Shown here: positions 55,349 through 63,884 of the stretch, piece by piece
Layout of the letters: each line of letters starts with the position of its first letter
Numbering within the stretch: the stretch's first letter is position 1
Source: Arthrobacter sp. ERGS1:01
GTDB lineage: Bacteria; Actinomycetota; Actinomycetes; Actinomycetales; Micrococcaceae
Direction: 5' to 3'
DNA length: 64,000 nt
Assembly (NCBI RefSeq): GCF_001281315.1
Contig: NZ_CP012479.1
Location: 248,001-312,000, forward strand
Notes under the pieces: model-generated
What the model saw: only the letters and a program-made list of their open reading frames with translations
Databases searched by the model: none
What the model was told of the DNA's origin: nothing
Made by a program: the position numbers and the translations under genes

Positions 55349-56048
55349 ACTGAAGGACGTATCCGTCCACTACGGCCGGATCCAGGCCATCCACAACATG
55401 TCGTTCACGGTGAACGAAGGCGAGATCGTGTCGCTGATCGGTGCCAACGGCGCCGGCAAGACCACCACCATGAAAACGATCTCCGGGCTGCTGAACCCGT
55501 CCCACGGGACCATCAAGTTCGACGGCGCCGACATCACGAAGATGAAGGCTCACATCCGGGTGGTCCAGGGCATCTCCCAGGCGCCGGAAGGCCGGGGCAT
55601 CTTCCCGGCCATGACGGTCGTGGAGAACCTGGACATGGGAACGTTTGGCCGCAAGGACAGGACGGGGGTGTCCGAAGACCTGGACCGGGTTTTCACCTTG
55701 TTTCCACGCCTGAAGGAGCGCGAAAAGCAGTTTGGCGGCACCATGAGCGGCGGTGAGCAGCAGATGCTGGCCATCGGCCGCGCCCTGATGTCGCGGCCCA
55801 AGCTGCTGCTGTTGGACGAGCCCTCCATGGGCTTGGCTCCGCAGTTCATCCGGCAGATCTTCAAGATCATCACCGAGATCAACAGCCAGGGCACCACCGT
55901 GCTGCTCGTGGAGCAAAACGCCAACCAGGCCCTCGCCCGGGCCCACCGGGCGTTCGTGCTCGAGACCGGCGAGATCACCCACAGCGGCACGGGCAAGGAA
56001 CTGCTCGCCAACCCGGCCATCAAGGAGGCCTACCTCGGCGTCGGGTAA
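55335..56048 (+). CDS. livF: Liv-type ABC transporter ATP-binding protein LivF
   Basis: 237 residues. Walker A GANGAGKTTT, LivF-type QAPEGRGIFPAMTVVENL, signature MSGGEQQMLAIGRALM, and LLLDEPSMGLAPQF then VEQNANQAL. It completes the importer with LivG; the last gene of the operon, followed by an inverted-repeat element. Confidence 0.94.
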   Translation: MTLLELKDVSVHYGRIQAIHNMSFTVNEGEIVSLIGANGAGKTTTMKTISGLLNPSHGTIKFDGADITKMKAHIRVVQGISQAPEGRGIFPAMTVVENLDMGTFGRKDRTGVSEDLDRVFTLFPRLKEREKQFGGTMSGGEQQMLAIGRALMSRPKLLLLDEPSMGLAPQFIRQIFKIITEINSQGTTVLLVEQNANQALARAHRAFVLETGEITHSGTGKELLANPAIKEAYLGVG

Positions 56049-56060
56049 CACCAATACGGT

Positions 56061-56175
56061 AGGGGACACCTCACCCGACGTTGAGAGCCCAGATAATCCC
56101 CAGGATTATCTGGGCTCTCAACGGCTTTGAGGGGATTATCTGGGCTCTCAACGGCTTTGGGGAGATGTGTCCTCC
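56061..56175. repeat. Inverted/tandem repeat element between convergent operons
   Basis: GTTGAGAGCCCAGATAATCC (56080-56099) pairs perfectly with GGATTATCTGGGCTCTCAAC (56103-56122) over a 3-base loop. The second arm plus GGCTTTG is then repeated in tandem at 56133-56159. An outer GGACAC (56064)...GTGTCC (56167) pair bounds the element. It fills the whole spacer between livF and the Gfo/Idh gene. Confidence 0.85.
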
Positions 56176-56193
56176 GAAGGTGAGTTGCCCTGT

Positions 56194-57291
56194 TTAGACG
56201 TCCGTGCGGGCGTCGTTGGGGTAGCTGACGCCCATCTGGCGGCGGGCTTCGTCGAAGAGTTCCATGATGGCCAGGGAGTCATCCAGGGGCATCGTGGCGC
56301 TTTCGGTCAGTCCCGCCTGGATGCTGCGGGTCACCTCGCGCAGCTGGTAGGTGTAGCCGCTGCCGGGGTACTCAAAGCGCTCGGTGCGCTCCTCGGACCA
56401 GCCGACCGAGACGCGCAGGCCCTTGGGGTTGTTGACCGAGTCGACGGTCTCGATGTAACCCTTGGTGCCGGAGACCGTGGCCACGCGGGGTCCGTGCGAG
56501 CTCAGGTAGCTGATGAGCTGGGCCTGCGCACCGGATTCGTAGCCGAGGGTCAGCGTGTTCTGGGCGTCGACGCCGAGGGCCGTCAGCTCGCCCGTCGCGG
56601 AAACCGAGGCCGGCTTGCCCAGCGTTCCCCACGCCCACAGCAGCGGGTAGACGGAGATGTCCAGCAGGGCGCCGCCGCCGTCGGCCGGGGCCCAGATGCG
56701 GGCGGTGTCATCCAGCGGCGCCGGGAAGCCGAGATCGGCGAGAACCCATTTGACCTCGCCGATTTCGCCGGATTCGATGATCTCCAGGGCCCGCTGGAAT
56801 CCGGGCACGAACCGCGCCCACACGGCTTCCATGAGGAACAACTTCCTTGACCGGGCCAGTTCGATCAGGGCCCGGGCCTCGGCGGCCGTGATGGTCAGCG
56901 CCTTTTCGCACAAGACGTGCTTGCCCGCCTCCAGGGCGGCCTTGGCGATGTCGTAGTGCTGGGCGTGCGGGGTCGCGATGTAGACGACGTCGACGGCTGG
57001 GTCGGACACCAGCTGGAGGTAGCCGGCGCCCGCCGTGCCGTCCGTGCCGCCGTCGTAGTACGACGACGCAAAGCCGAACTTCGCGGCAAAAGCCTCGGCA
57101 CTGGCCTTGCTGCGTGAGCTGACGGACTGCAGGACGGCGTCCTCCAACAGGGCAAGGTCCGCCGTGACGGTACCGGCGATGCCGCCGGTGGCCACCACGC
57201 CCCAGCGCAGCGGAGTGCCGGTCGCCGCAAGGGTCTCCGGATTGAAGGTGTCATACCAGTCGGGGCGGGGGACAAAACGGGGAGTGGTCAT
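56194..57291 (-). CDS. Gfo/Idh/MocA family oxidoreductase
   Basis: 365 residues. Rossmann start RWGVVATGGIAGTVTADLALL, then the dihydrodiol-dehydrogenase-like VVYIATPHAQHYDIAKAALEAGKHVLCEKALTI with the conserved Glu-Lys pair. The C-terminal domain has GGGALLDISVYPL. Family members oxidise or reduce sugars, inositols and related compounds with NAD(P). It is the last gene of a sugar-import operon, so it likely acts on the imported sugar; which one is unknown. Confidence 0.9.
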   Translation of the reverse strand: MTTPRFVPRPDWYDTFNPETLAATGTPLRWGVVATGGIAGTVTADLALLEDAVLQSVSSRSKASAEAFAAKFGFASSYYDGGTDGTAGAGYLQLVSDPAVDVVYIATPHAQHYDIAKAALEAGKHVLCEKALTITAAEARALIELARSRKLFLMEAVWARFVPGFQRALEIIESGEIGEVKWVLADLGFPAPLDDTARIWAPADGGGALLDISVYPLLWAWGTLGKPASVSATGELTALGVDAQNTLTLGYESGAQAQLISYLSSHGPRVATVSGTKGYIETVDSVNNPKGLRVSVGWSEERTERFEYPGSGYTYQLREVTRSIQAGLTESATMPLDDSLAIMELFDEARRQMGVSYPNDARTDV

Positions 57292-57345
57292 GGTGCCATT
57301 CTTTCAGGAGTGCCGCAGGGGAGTTCATACATGACGAAGGCCCCC

Positions 57346-57391
57346 GGGTCTCGAAGGGCGCGACCACCGGTGGCCGCGCCCGTCGAGGCCC
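57346..57391 (-). terminator. Hairpin between permease and Gfo/Idh genes
   Basis: A 46-base near-palindrome (GGGTCTCGA...GGGCGCGACCACCGG and complement, two mismatches) sits in the 121-bp gap between the MalG-type permease and the oxidoreductase. It may lower expression of the oxidoreductase relative to the transporter. Confidence 0.55.
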
Positions 57392-57412
57392 AAGGGCCCA
57401 CTTGGGCGGGTG

Positions 57413-58306
57413 TCAGCCCTTGACGGAGCCGCTCATGAGTCCGCCCACGAAGTACTTGCCCAACAGGATGTAGACAATAAGGGTGGGCACGGAGGCGATG
57501 AGGGCTCCGGCCATGGACGCCGCGTAGTCCGTCAGCTGGCCGCCGGCCAGGAAGGACAACGCGATCGTGACGGGGCCGTTGCGGCCGGAGGAGAAGAACG
57601 CGGCGAACAGGTAGTCGTTCCAGGCGGAGGTGAACTGCCAGATCAGCACCACCACGAAGCCCGGCATCGAGACGGGCAGGATGACCGAGCCGTAGGTGCG
57701 CAGGATCCCGGCGCCGTCCATGCGGGCGGCCTCGATCAGCTCGTCCGGAACCGACGCGTAGTAGTTGCGGAAGATCAACGTACAGATCGGCAGGCCGTAC
57801 ACCACGTGCAGCAACATCAGCGAGGGGATGCCCTGGGGGACACCCAGGTCGCTGACCAGCTGGGTCAGTGGGATCATGACGGCCTGGTACGGGATGAACA
57901 TGCCGAACAAGATCATCGTGAAGATGATGTTGGCGCCGGGGAAACGCCACTTGGAGAGCACATAGCCGTTGATGGAGCCAAGGAAGGCGGAGATCAAGGC
58001 GGACGGGACCACCAGCACCAAGGTGCGGCCCAGGGACGGGGCCAGGGTGGTCCAGGCCTTGACCCAGCCGCCCGTCTCCCAGACCTTCGGCAGGAACCAG
58101 GCGCGCGACGGGTCGGCGTCGGCGGTGCCCTTGAAGCTGGTGATGATCAGCACGTAGGCGGGCAGAAGCACCATGATGACGAAGAACAGCAACAGCGCGT
58201 ACTTCAGGGTGCGGTTCATGCGGCGCTTGCCGTCACGCTTGGCGTCCGAGGCCATGTCCTCCGCGGACCGGAGACGGTTCTTGTTGTCCACCGTTGCGGT
58301 AGTCAT
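57413..58306 (-). CDS. Sugar ABC transporter permease, MalG type
   Basis: 297 residues from the ATG at 58306, which shares a base with the upstream stop (TAATG). Six helices after a ~30-residue charged lead. MalG-type EAA loop is PDELIEAARMDGAGILRTYGSVILPVSMP. Partner of the MalF-type permease in a CUT1 importer. Confidence 0.92.
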   Translation of the reverse strand: MTTATVDNKNRLRSAEDMASDAKRDGKRRMNRTLKYALLLFFVIMVLLPAYVLIITSFKGTADADPSRAWFLPKVWETGGWVKAWTTLAPSLGRTLVLVVPSALISAFLGSINGYVLSKWRFPGANIIFTMILFGMFIPYQAVMIPLTQLVSDLGVPQGIPSLMLLHVVYGLPICTLIFRNYYASVPDELIEAARMDGAGILRTYGSVILPVSMPGFVVVLIWQFTSAWNDYLFAAFFSSGRNGPVTIALSFLAGGQLTDYAASMAGALIASVPTLIVYILLGKYFVGGLMSGSVKG

Positions 58307-59211
58307 TAGCGCTTCTCCGCTCGTGAGGTGTGGATGAGGTAGGGGATGACCACCAGGGCCACGAGCACCAGCAAGATGGACCCGATGGCCGCGGCGTCGG
58401 CGTAGTCGCTGCCGATGTACTTGACCCACATCAAGGTGGCGGGCACCTGGACGTCGTAGGTGTTCGCATCGGGGACGATCGCGCGGATGAGGTCGAACAG
58501 CTTCAAGGACATGTGGCCGATGATGATGACGGCGGAGAGCATGACCGGGCTCAGTTGAGGGAAGATCACGTGGCGGTACAGCTTCCATTCGCTGCAGCCG
58601 TCGATCCGGGCGGCCTCGCGCAGCTCGTCCGGGATGCCGCGGAAACCGGCCAGGAACAAGGCCATGACGTAGCCGGAAAGCTGCCAGATGGCGGGCACGG
58701 CGATGGCGGCGATGCCCCAGTTCGGGTTGGACCACCAGTCGTTTTGCAGGGCGCCGAGGCCCACGCTGTCCAGGAGGCGGTTCAGGCCGGTGGTGCGTTC
58801 ACCGCCGGGCTGGGATGTCTGCAGGCTTGAAAGCAGCCAGCGCCACACCACGCCGGAGGCGATGAAGGAGATCGACATGGGGAACAGGTAGACGGAGCGG
58901 AAGAAGCCCTCGCCCTTGGCCGGCTGTTCCAGGATCCAGGCCCACAGGAAGCCAAAGATCAGGGTTCCGCCGAGGAAGACGACCGTCAGGATCAGCAGGT
59001 TCATCAGTGAATGCTGGAAGTTGGGGTCCGCCAGAAGGTTCGAGTAGTTCTCGAAGCCCACGTATTTGCTGCTGGGTTTGGCCGTGTGCTGGTTGGTCAG
59101 GCTGACACGGAAGTTTTCAATGATCAGCCAGTAGACGAAAACGCCAACGAGGATGATGGTGGGGGCAAGCAGCAGGACGCCGGGCCCCCATGTTTTTGCG
59201 CGTTTTAACAC
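58306..59211 (-). CDS. Sugar ABC transporter permease, MalF type
   Basis: 301 residues, GTG start with GGGAG. Six helices, with the N-terminal GPGVLLLAPTIILVGVFVYW and the EAA loop IPDELREAARIDGCSEWKLYRHVIFPQLSP. It pairs with the next permease. No ATPase gene is in the operon; CUT1 systems of actinobacteria commonly share an MsiK-type ATPase. Confidence 0.92.
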   Translation of the reverse strand: MLKRAKTWGPGVLLLAPTIILVGVFVYWLIIENFRVSLTNQHTAKPSSKYVGFENYSNLLADPNFQHSLMNLLILTVVFLGGTLIFGFLWAWILEQPAKGEGFFRSVYLFPMSISFIASGVVWRWLLSSLQTSQPGGERTTGLNRLLDSVGLGALQNDWWSNPNWGIAAIAVPAIWQLSGYVMALFLAGFRGIPDELREAARIDGCSEWKLYRHVIFPQLSPVMLSAVIIIGHMSLKLFDLIRAIVPDANTYDVQVPATLMWVKYIGSDYADAAAIGSILLVLVALVVIPYLIHTSRAEKR

Positions 59212-59245
59212 GGGTTGTCTCCCATAAAGGAATTGGTGGGACAGA

Positions 59246-59290
59246 CGCTGGGGGCGGTGCGCAACATGGATGTCACGACCGCCCCCAGCG
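59246..59290 (-). terminator. Attenuator-like hairpin between SBP and permeases
   Basis: CGCTGGGGGCGGT and its exact complement (13 bp) enclose a 19-base loop in the 91-bp gap after the SBP stop (minus strand). Position and form parallel the hairpin in the Liv operon at 52062. Confidence 0.65.
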
Positions 59291-59302
59291 GATGGGGCCT
59301 AA

Positions 59303-60595
59303 TTACTTGGCGAACTTCGCGGCGATGTCGGCAGCGGAGGACTGCAGGCCATCGACGTTCTTGTCGCCGCCGAACTTGCTGACGGCGGTGCTGAGGTCGT
59401 TCAACCAGGCAACGGGCACGGCAGCGCCGTGAGCCAGGGAAGAGACGATCTTGTCCTGGCTGAAGTCCTTGATGGCGCTCTTCTGGTACTCGGAGAAGTC
59501 ATCGGTCTTGGCCGTGGTGTTGGCTGGGATGGAACCCTTGACCTTGTTGAACGCGGCCTGGCCGGAGGCCGAACCGATCGTGGCCAGCCATGCCTTGGCG
59601 CCGGCCGGGTTCGGGGCGCCCTTGGGCAGGGTGAAGGAGTCGGCCAGGAAGTCGAAGGTGCCTGCCGTGCCGGGGGTGGCGAAGTAGGCGTAGTCGGTGC
59701 CGGGCTTCTTGCCGTCCTGCTCGAACTTGGCTTCGGCCCAGTCGCCCATGACGTTGTAGGCTGCGGCGCCGTCTTCAACGAGCTGCGTGGCCGGGGCCCA
59801 GTCGCTGAGGGAGTCGCGGTCCGTGTTGGTGTACGACAGTGCCTTCTCGTAGGCCTGGATGGCCGTCTTGACGTCGGCACCCTTCCAGTCGGTCTTGCCG
59901 TCCCACAGGCCGTTGTAGCCATCCACGCCGAGGCTGGAAAGCAGGATGTTTTCAAACAGCTGGACCTGGGTCCAGGAACCCGCCACGGCCAGGGGGGTCT
60001 TGCCGGTGGCCTTGATCTTGTCCATGTCGGCGAACCAGCCGGCAAGGTCGGTGGCCGGCTTGGCCGGGTCCAGGCCGGCCTTCTTCAGGACGTCCACATT
60101 GGCCCACACCACGTTGGCGCGGTGGATGTTGGAGGGCACGGAGTAGATCTTGCCGTCAACCGTCAGGCGGTCGATGAGGTCCTTGGGAAACTGCGAGGTG
60201 AGGTCGTTGTCCTTGTAGAAGCCGGTCAGATCCTCGATCTGGTCGGCGTCGATGTAGTCCTGGAGCTCGGCACCGGCGTGGGCCTGGAAGGAATCCGGCG
60301 GGTTGCCGGCCTTCAGCTGGGCGGCCAGGACGCTCTTGGCCTGCGAACCGGCGCCGCCGGCAACAGCGAGGTTGTCAAAGGCGAGCTTCGGGTAATCGGC
60401 GCCGAATACCTTTACGAGCGCGTCCAAACCGGCCTTCTCGGAACCATCAGCCCACCAGGTGAAGACACCGACCTTTCCGGTTGCGTCTTTGGGGTTGATG
60501 TTGTCACTGGTGCTGTTGTCGCTGCCGCCGCCACAGGCTGCCAGGGAAAGCCCCAGCACTGCAACTCCGGCCAGCAACGATAGACGACGTCGCAT
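59303..60595 (-). CDS. Sugar ABC transporter substrate-binding lipoprotein (SBP family 1)
   Basis: 430 residues from the ATG at 60595 (GGAGG five bases upstream). The leader MRRRLSLLAGVAVLGLSLAAC has a lipobox. Mature sequence VGVFTWWADGSEKAGLDALVKVF and VYSVPSNIH-type IYSVPSNIHRANVVW, and VMGDWAEAKF match the GtsA/glucose-mannose-like CUT1 binding proteins. First gene of the operon under the control region at 60684. Confidence 0.92.
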   Translation of the reverse strand: MRRRLSLLAGVAVLGLSLAACGGGSDNSTSDNINPKDATGKVGVFTWWADGSEKAGLDALVKVFGADYPKLAFDNLAVAGGAGSQAKSVLAAQLKAGNPPDSFQAHAGAELQDYIDADQIEDLTGFYKDNDLTSQFPKDLIDRLTVDGKIYSVPSNIHRANVVWANVDVLKKAGLDPAKPATDLAGWFADMDKIKATGKTPLAVAGSWTQVQLFENILLSSLGVDGYNGLWDGKTDWKGADVKTAIQAYEKALSYTNTDRDSLSDWAPATQLVEDGAAAYNVMGDWAEAKFEQDGKKPGTDYAYFATPGTAGTFDFLADSFTLPKGAPNPAGAKAWLATIGSASGQAAFNKVKGSIPANTTAKTDDFSEYQKSAIKDFSQDKIVSSLAHGAAVPVAWLNDLSTAVSKFGGDKNVDGLQSSAADIAAKFAK

Positions 60596-60683
60596 GGGTT
60601 CCTCCAAGAATTTGTTCGAAAGTGATCAGTGAGCGGGGTAACAAAAGCACCCGCTTCCCAAAAGTTACCTGCATCACTAATTG

Positions 60684-60704
60684 CGGTCAACTATTTAACG
60701 CAAC
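60684..60704 (-). promoter_or_regulatory. Operator-like palindrome and promoter of the sugar operon
   Basis: GCGGTCAA-N4-TTAACGCAA (part of a TTGCG...CGCAA imperfect palindrome) overlaps a good minus-strand -35, TTGACC, with TAACTT 17 bases further on. The same sequence, with only 3 differences in 21, lies upstream of the ROK gene at 62010-62030, so both are probably bound by that ROK regulator. Confidence 0.7.
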
Positions 60705-60789
60705 ATGTTGGGAACAGTGTTACTTGGGGGTAGCTTGAGTGTTTCCTTGGAGTTGCCGGTGACTTTGTGATTGTGACCCGGCGGGCCGC

Positions 60790-61980
60790 TTAGGCCTGCC
60801 CGTGCCGGCCCTGCGCAAAGACGAGCGCCGCCGCGCCGAGGGCCTCGGCCCGGTCGCCCAGGGAGGACATGACGACGGTGGTGCTCTCGCCGATGGTTGG
60901 CACGGCGTGCCGGATCAGGCCGCGGCGGATCGGGCCCAGCAGTACTTCGCCCAAGGGGGCCAAGGGGCCGCCCACCACGATGACCTCCGGGTTGATCATG
61001 TTGGCCACATTGGCCATGGCGCGCCCCACGGCCGTGCCGGCGTCGTCAAGGACGCGCAGGGTTGCCGTGTCCTGGGCCTTGGCGCGGGCAATGATGTCCC
61101 TGACGGTCAGCGGGTGGGGCTCCTCGCGGCTGAGCAGCTCAATCATGATGGCGGTTGAGGCGACGGTTTCCAGGCAGCCTCGATTGCCGCAGCGGCACAC
61201 CAGGCCCTGGTCGAAGATGGTTGCGTGGCCGATCTCTCCCGTGATCCCCGTGTGGCCGTAGTAAGGCGAGCCGTTGAGGATCAGTCCGGCGCCGATGCCG
61301 CTGCCGATCTTCAGGAACGTCAGGTCGCGAATGCCCCGATGCTCGCCCCAGGTGATCTGTGCGAGTGCGCCAAGGTTGGCGTCGTTGTCACCGTAGATGG
61401 GCATGTCAAGGGCGTCCCGGAGGGCCGATGCGATGTTCAGGCCCACCCATTCCGGCAGGATGGCGCCCCGGATCACGGTGCCCGTGCGGTGGTCGACGGG
61501 GCCCGGAACCCCGACGCCGGCGCCCATCACGAGGTGGCGCGGAATGTTGTTCTCGGCCAGCAGCTCGGCCAGGATGACGGCGGCCGCGGAGATGCTCTCG
61601 GCCGCCAAGTGGCCCACGGGCAGCGCTTGGAAGCGTTCGGCCCGCAGCGTCAGGCCGGGGCCGGCCAGCACCACACGGACGTGGCTGCGGCCAAAGTCGA
61701 TGCCGGCGGCCACTTGTTGGGCCTCCAGCAGTGTCACGGCAAGTGCCCGACGCCCGGAACTGGTGATGGGGTGCGTTTCGGCCACGCCGGCGGAAACCAT
61801 GGTCTTGACGATGTTCGAGATCGTGGCCGTGGACAATCCGGTGACCCGTGCCAGTTCGGCCTGCGGAAGCGGCCCGCTCTCACGCAGGACCTCGGTGATG
61901 CGTTGTTCGTTGCGCTTGCGAAGGGCGGACTGCGAACCCGGCTTGGGGCTGGAACCGGGCGGGGTGGATTCAGGACTCAT
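60790..61980 (-). CDS. ROK family transcriptional repressor (NagC/XylR type)
   Basis: 396 residues. N-terminal winged helix (RITEVLRESGPLPQAELARVTGLSTATISNIVKTMVSAG), then a ROK ATPase-like fold (AAGIDFGRSHVRVVLAG, PGPVDHRTG) with the zinc motif CRCGNRGCLE. The catalytic-type Asp in YGDNDANLGA is present, as is usual even in repressors. It is directly upstream of the sugar operon on the same strand and has a matching palindrome in its own promoter, so it probably represses both. Confidence 0.92.
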   Translation of the reverse strand: MSPESTPPGSSPKPGSQSALRKRNEQRITEVLRESGPLPQAELARVTGLSTATISNIVKTMVSAGVAETHPITSSGRRALAVTLLEAQQVAAGIDFGRSHVRVVLAGPGLTLRAERFQALPVGHLAAESISAAAVILAELLAENNIPRHLVMGAGVGVPGPVDHRTGTVIRGAILPEWVGLNIASALRDALDMPIYGDNDANLGALAQITWGEHRGIRDLTFLKIGSGIGAGLILNGSPYYGHTGITGEIGHATIFDQGLVCRCGNRGCLETVASTAIMIELLSREEPHPLTVRDIIARAKAQDTATLRVLDDAGTAVGRAMANVANMINPEVIVVGGPLAPLGEVLLGPIRRGLIRHAVPTIGESTTVVMSSLGDRAEALGAAALVFAQGRHGQA

Positions 61981-62009
61981 GAAGAGTAGCGTGCATCACC
62001 ATGAGCCAT

Positions 62010-62030
62010 GCGGTCAAGAAATTAACGCAA
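62010..62030 (-). promoter_or_regulatory. Second ROK-type operator (autoregulation site)
   Basis: GCGGTCAA-N4-TTAACGCAA, 30-50 bases upstream of the ROK start. It differs from the site at 60684 at only three central bases, and TGCATCAC precedes both. Confidence 0.65.
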
Positions 62031-62253
62031 TGTGGGTCAAAGTTGAGACTTTGCCTTAATGTACAGCGGCAAATGCGACGACAGTTCCGGCCGGTTTGCT
62101 GTCACGTTGGGCGTGTTATGCGGATTCAGCCTACGGTTCGCCTCGAAGTTTGCAAAATATTTGTTGATTTTGTTCGTTTATTACGAGCCTCAATATTTGC
62201 TGACCCCGACGCACGGCAAATCGATGCGCACGGCAAGTTGCCGCGGACAGCAA

Positions 62254-62286
62254 ACGGCCCCGCCCGGCAAGGCCGGGCGGGGCCGT
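62254..62286 (-). terminator. Terminator of the hexapeptide-repeat gene
   Basis: Fifteen-base perfect arms (ACGGCCCCGCCCGGC and complement) with an AAG loop lie 18 bases past the stop of the minus-strand gene and run into TTTGCTG on that strand. Confidence 0.75.
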
Positions 62287-62304
62287 GAGGTTGACTGTGG
62301 CGGT

Positions 62305-62826
62305 TTAGCCGTGGATGTCCTTGTGCTTGCGCGCCAGCTGAACATAGTTCTCGGCATTTTCACGCACCGCGGCGATTTCCTCGGCGCCCAGTTCGCGGCG
62401 CACCTTGGCCGGGACTCCGGCGACGAGGGAGCCGGGCGGAATGACGGCCCCTTCCAGGACCACGGCGCCGCCGGCTACCAGGGATCCGGCGCCGATCACG
62501 GCGCCGTTCATGATGGTGGCGCCCATCCCGATCAGGCAGTTGTCCTCGACGGTGCAGCCGTGGACCACGGCTCCGTGGCCCACGCTGACGCCGTCGCCAA
62601 TTGCAGTCGGAAAGCCGGGATCGGCGTGGAGCACCACGTTGTCCTGGAGGTTGCTGCCGGCCCCGACGCTGATGGTGTTCGTGTCGCCGCGCACCACCAC
62701 GCCGTAGAACGCGCTGGAGTCGGCGCCCAGGGACGCCTGGCCGATCAGTGTCGCCGTGGGTGCCACGAACGCGCTGGGGTGCACCGAGGGCGCGTGGCCG
62801 TCAAAAGTAATCAGCTGCTTCATCAT
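62305..62826 (-). CDS. Gamma carbonic anhydrase-like hexapeptide-repeat protein
   Basis: 173 residues; ATG 62826 or the next ATG (62823) with AAGGAA upstream. It is a left-handed beta-helix, with the gamma-CA pattern FYGVVVRGDTNTISVGAGSNLQDNVVLHADPG, GHGAVVHGCTVEDNCLIGMGA and C-terminal VPAKVRREL. Metal-ligand histidines appear at HADPG, GHGA and VHGC. Such proteins are often annotated as gamma-CA or acetyltransferase; activity is not certain. Confidence 0.9.
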   Translation of the reverse strand: MMKQLITFDGHAPSVHPSAFVAPTATLIGQASLGADSSAFYGVVVRGDTNTISVGAGSNLQDNVVLHADPGFPTAIGDGVSVGHGAVVHGCTVEDNCLIGMGATIMNGAVIGAGSLVAGGAVVLEGAVIPPGSLVAGVPAKVRRELGAEEIAAVRENAENYVQLARKHKDIHG

Positions 62827-63042
62827 GGTTCCTTAATCGTCGGGGGGCGGGGCCTGGCCGCAGGCGCAGGGATCCCCTTTTGCCCGATGCTACCGAAGAC
62901 CGTGCGGTGCAACGGACAAATCGTCCCGAATTGGCCCGCGTGTGGTGGCTTTGCCCCGGCGGAGCCACATTGCCCCGGGCTATCGTGGACGTAAAGGACG
63001 CCGTGCCGCCATGACGTGGCGCGCCAACAAGGAGGAACAACA

Positions 63043-63840
63043 ATGCTGGTGGCGCTGCTGCAGGCCAATGCCACGCCCCTGGACGTGCGGGCAAACCTGG
63101 CGACCATTGAAGCTGCGGCCGTTGAGGCCGCGGCTGCCGGTGCCGATGTGCTCGTGACGCCGGAACTGTTTCCGCTCGGCTACGACCCCCTGGGCATTGA
63201 CGCGGCTTTCGACGCCGGGAGCCTGCCCCAGCTCCGCCGCGAGCTGGCCGCACTGGCGGCACGTCACGGGATCGGCCTGCTGTACAGCGTCCCCCGCCCG
63301 GACGGGGCGGGGCGGCTGAACATTTCCGCGACCCTGCTCGACGCCGCGGGACGCGAGGTCCTCAACTACGGCAAGGTGCACCTTTTTGGTGCCGAGGAAC
63401 GGACCGCATTCGTCGGCGCAACGGAGCCTCCCGGCGTCGTCAGCTTTTGCGGCGTGAACGTGGCCATGGTGATCTGCTACGACGTCGAATTCCCCGAAAC
63501 GGTGCGTGCGGCTGCGCTGCGGGGCGCCGACGTCGTACTGGTTCCCACGGCCCTGGCGCACGGTTTTGACGAGGTCCCGCAGCTGCTGGTGCGGGCCCGG
63601 GCCCTGGAAAACCACGTTGCCGTCGCGTATGCGAACCATTGCGGCACGGAGGCGGGCGTCGCCTTCGGCGGTGGCAGCGTCATCGCCGGGCCCGACGGCG
63701 CCCTGCTGGCCTCCGCCGGACCGGGCCCCGAACTGCTGTACGCCCGGCTCGACGCCGACGCCATCCGGGCCACGCGTGCCGACGTGCCGTACCTCGCCGA
63801 GCGCCGTCCGGACCTCTATGCCCGCTGGGCCCGGGAGTAG
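63043..63840 (+). CDS. Carbon-nitrogen hydrolase (nitrilase superfamily)
   Basis: 265 residues from the ATG at 63043 (AAGGAGG seven bases upstream). The catalytic triad is Glu41 (TPELFPLGY), Lys111 (NYGKVHLFG) and Cys145 (VICYDVEFPE). The short length and FGAEERTAF segment suit an aliphatic amidase or omega-amidase/R-amidase type. It acts in the cytoplasm on a small amide. Confidence 0.92.
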   Translation: MLVALLQANATPLDVRANLATIEAAAVEAAAAGADVLVTPELFPLGYDPLGIDAAFDAGSLPQLRRELAALAARHGIGLLYSVPRPDGAGRLNISATLLDAAGREVLNYGKVHLFGAEERTAFVGATEPPGVVSFCGVNVAMVICYDVEFPETVRAAALRGADVVLVPTALAHGFDEVPQLLVRARALENHVAVAYANHCGTEAGVAFGGGSVIAGPDGALLASAGPGPELLYARLDADAIRATRADVPYLAERRPDLYARWARE

Positions 63841-63884
63841 TTGCGCGGGTGTCGGAGCCGGATCTCGACAGGCTCGATCACCGT

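Noticed and set aside
59429..60583. 384-residue open frame on the plus strand opposite the sugar SBP
   Set aside because: It is fully contained in the SBP gene, has no ribosome site and a biased composition.
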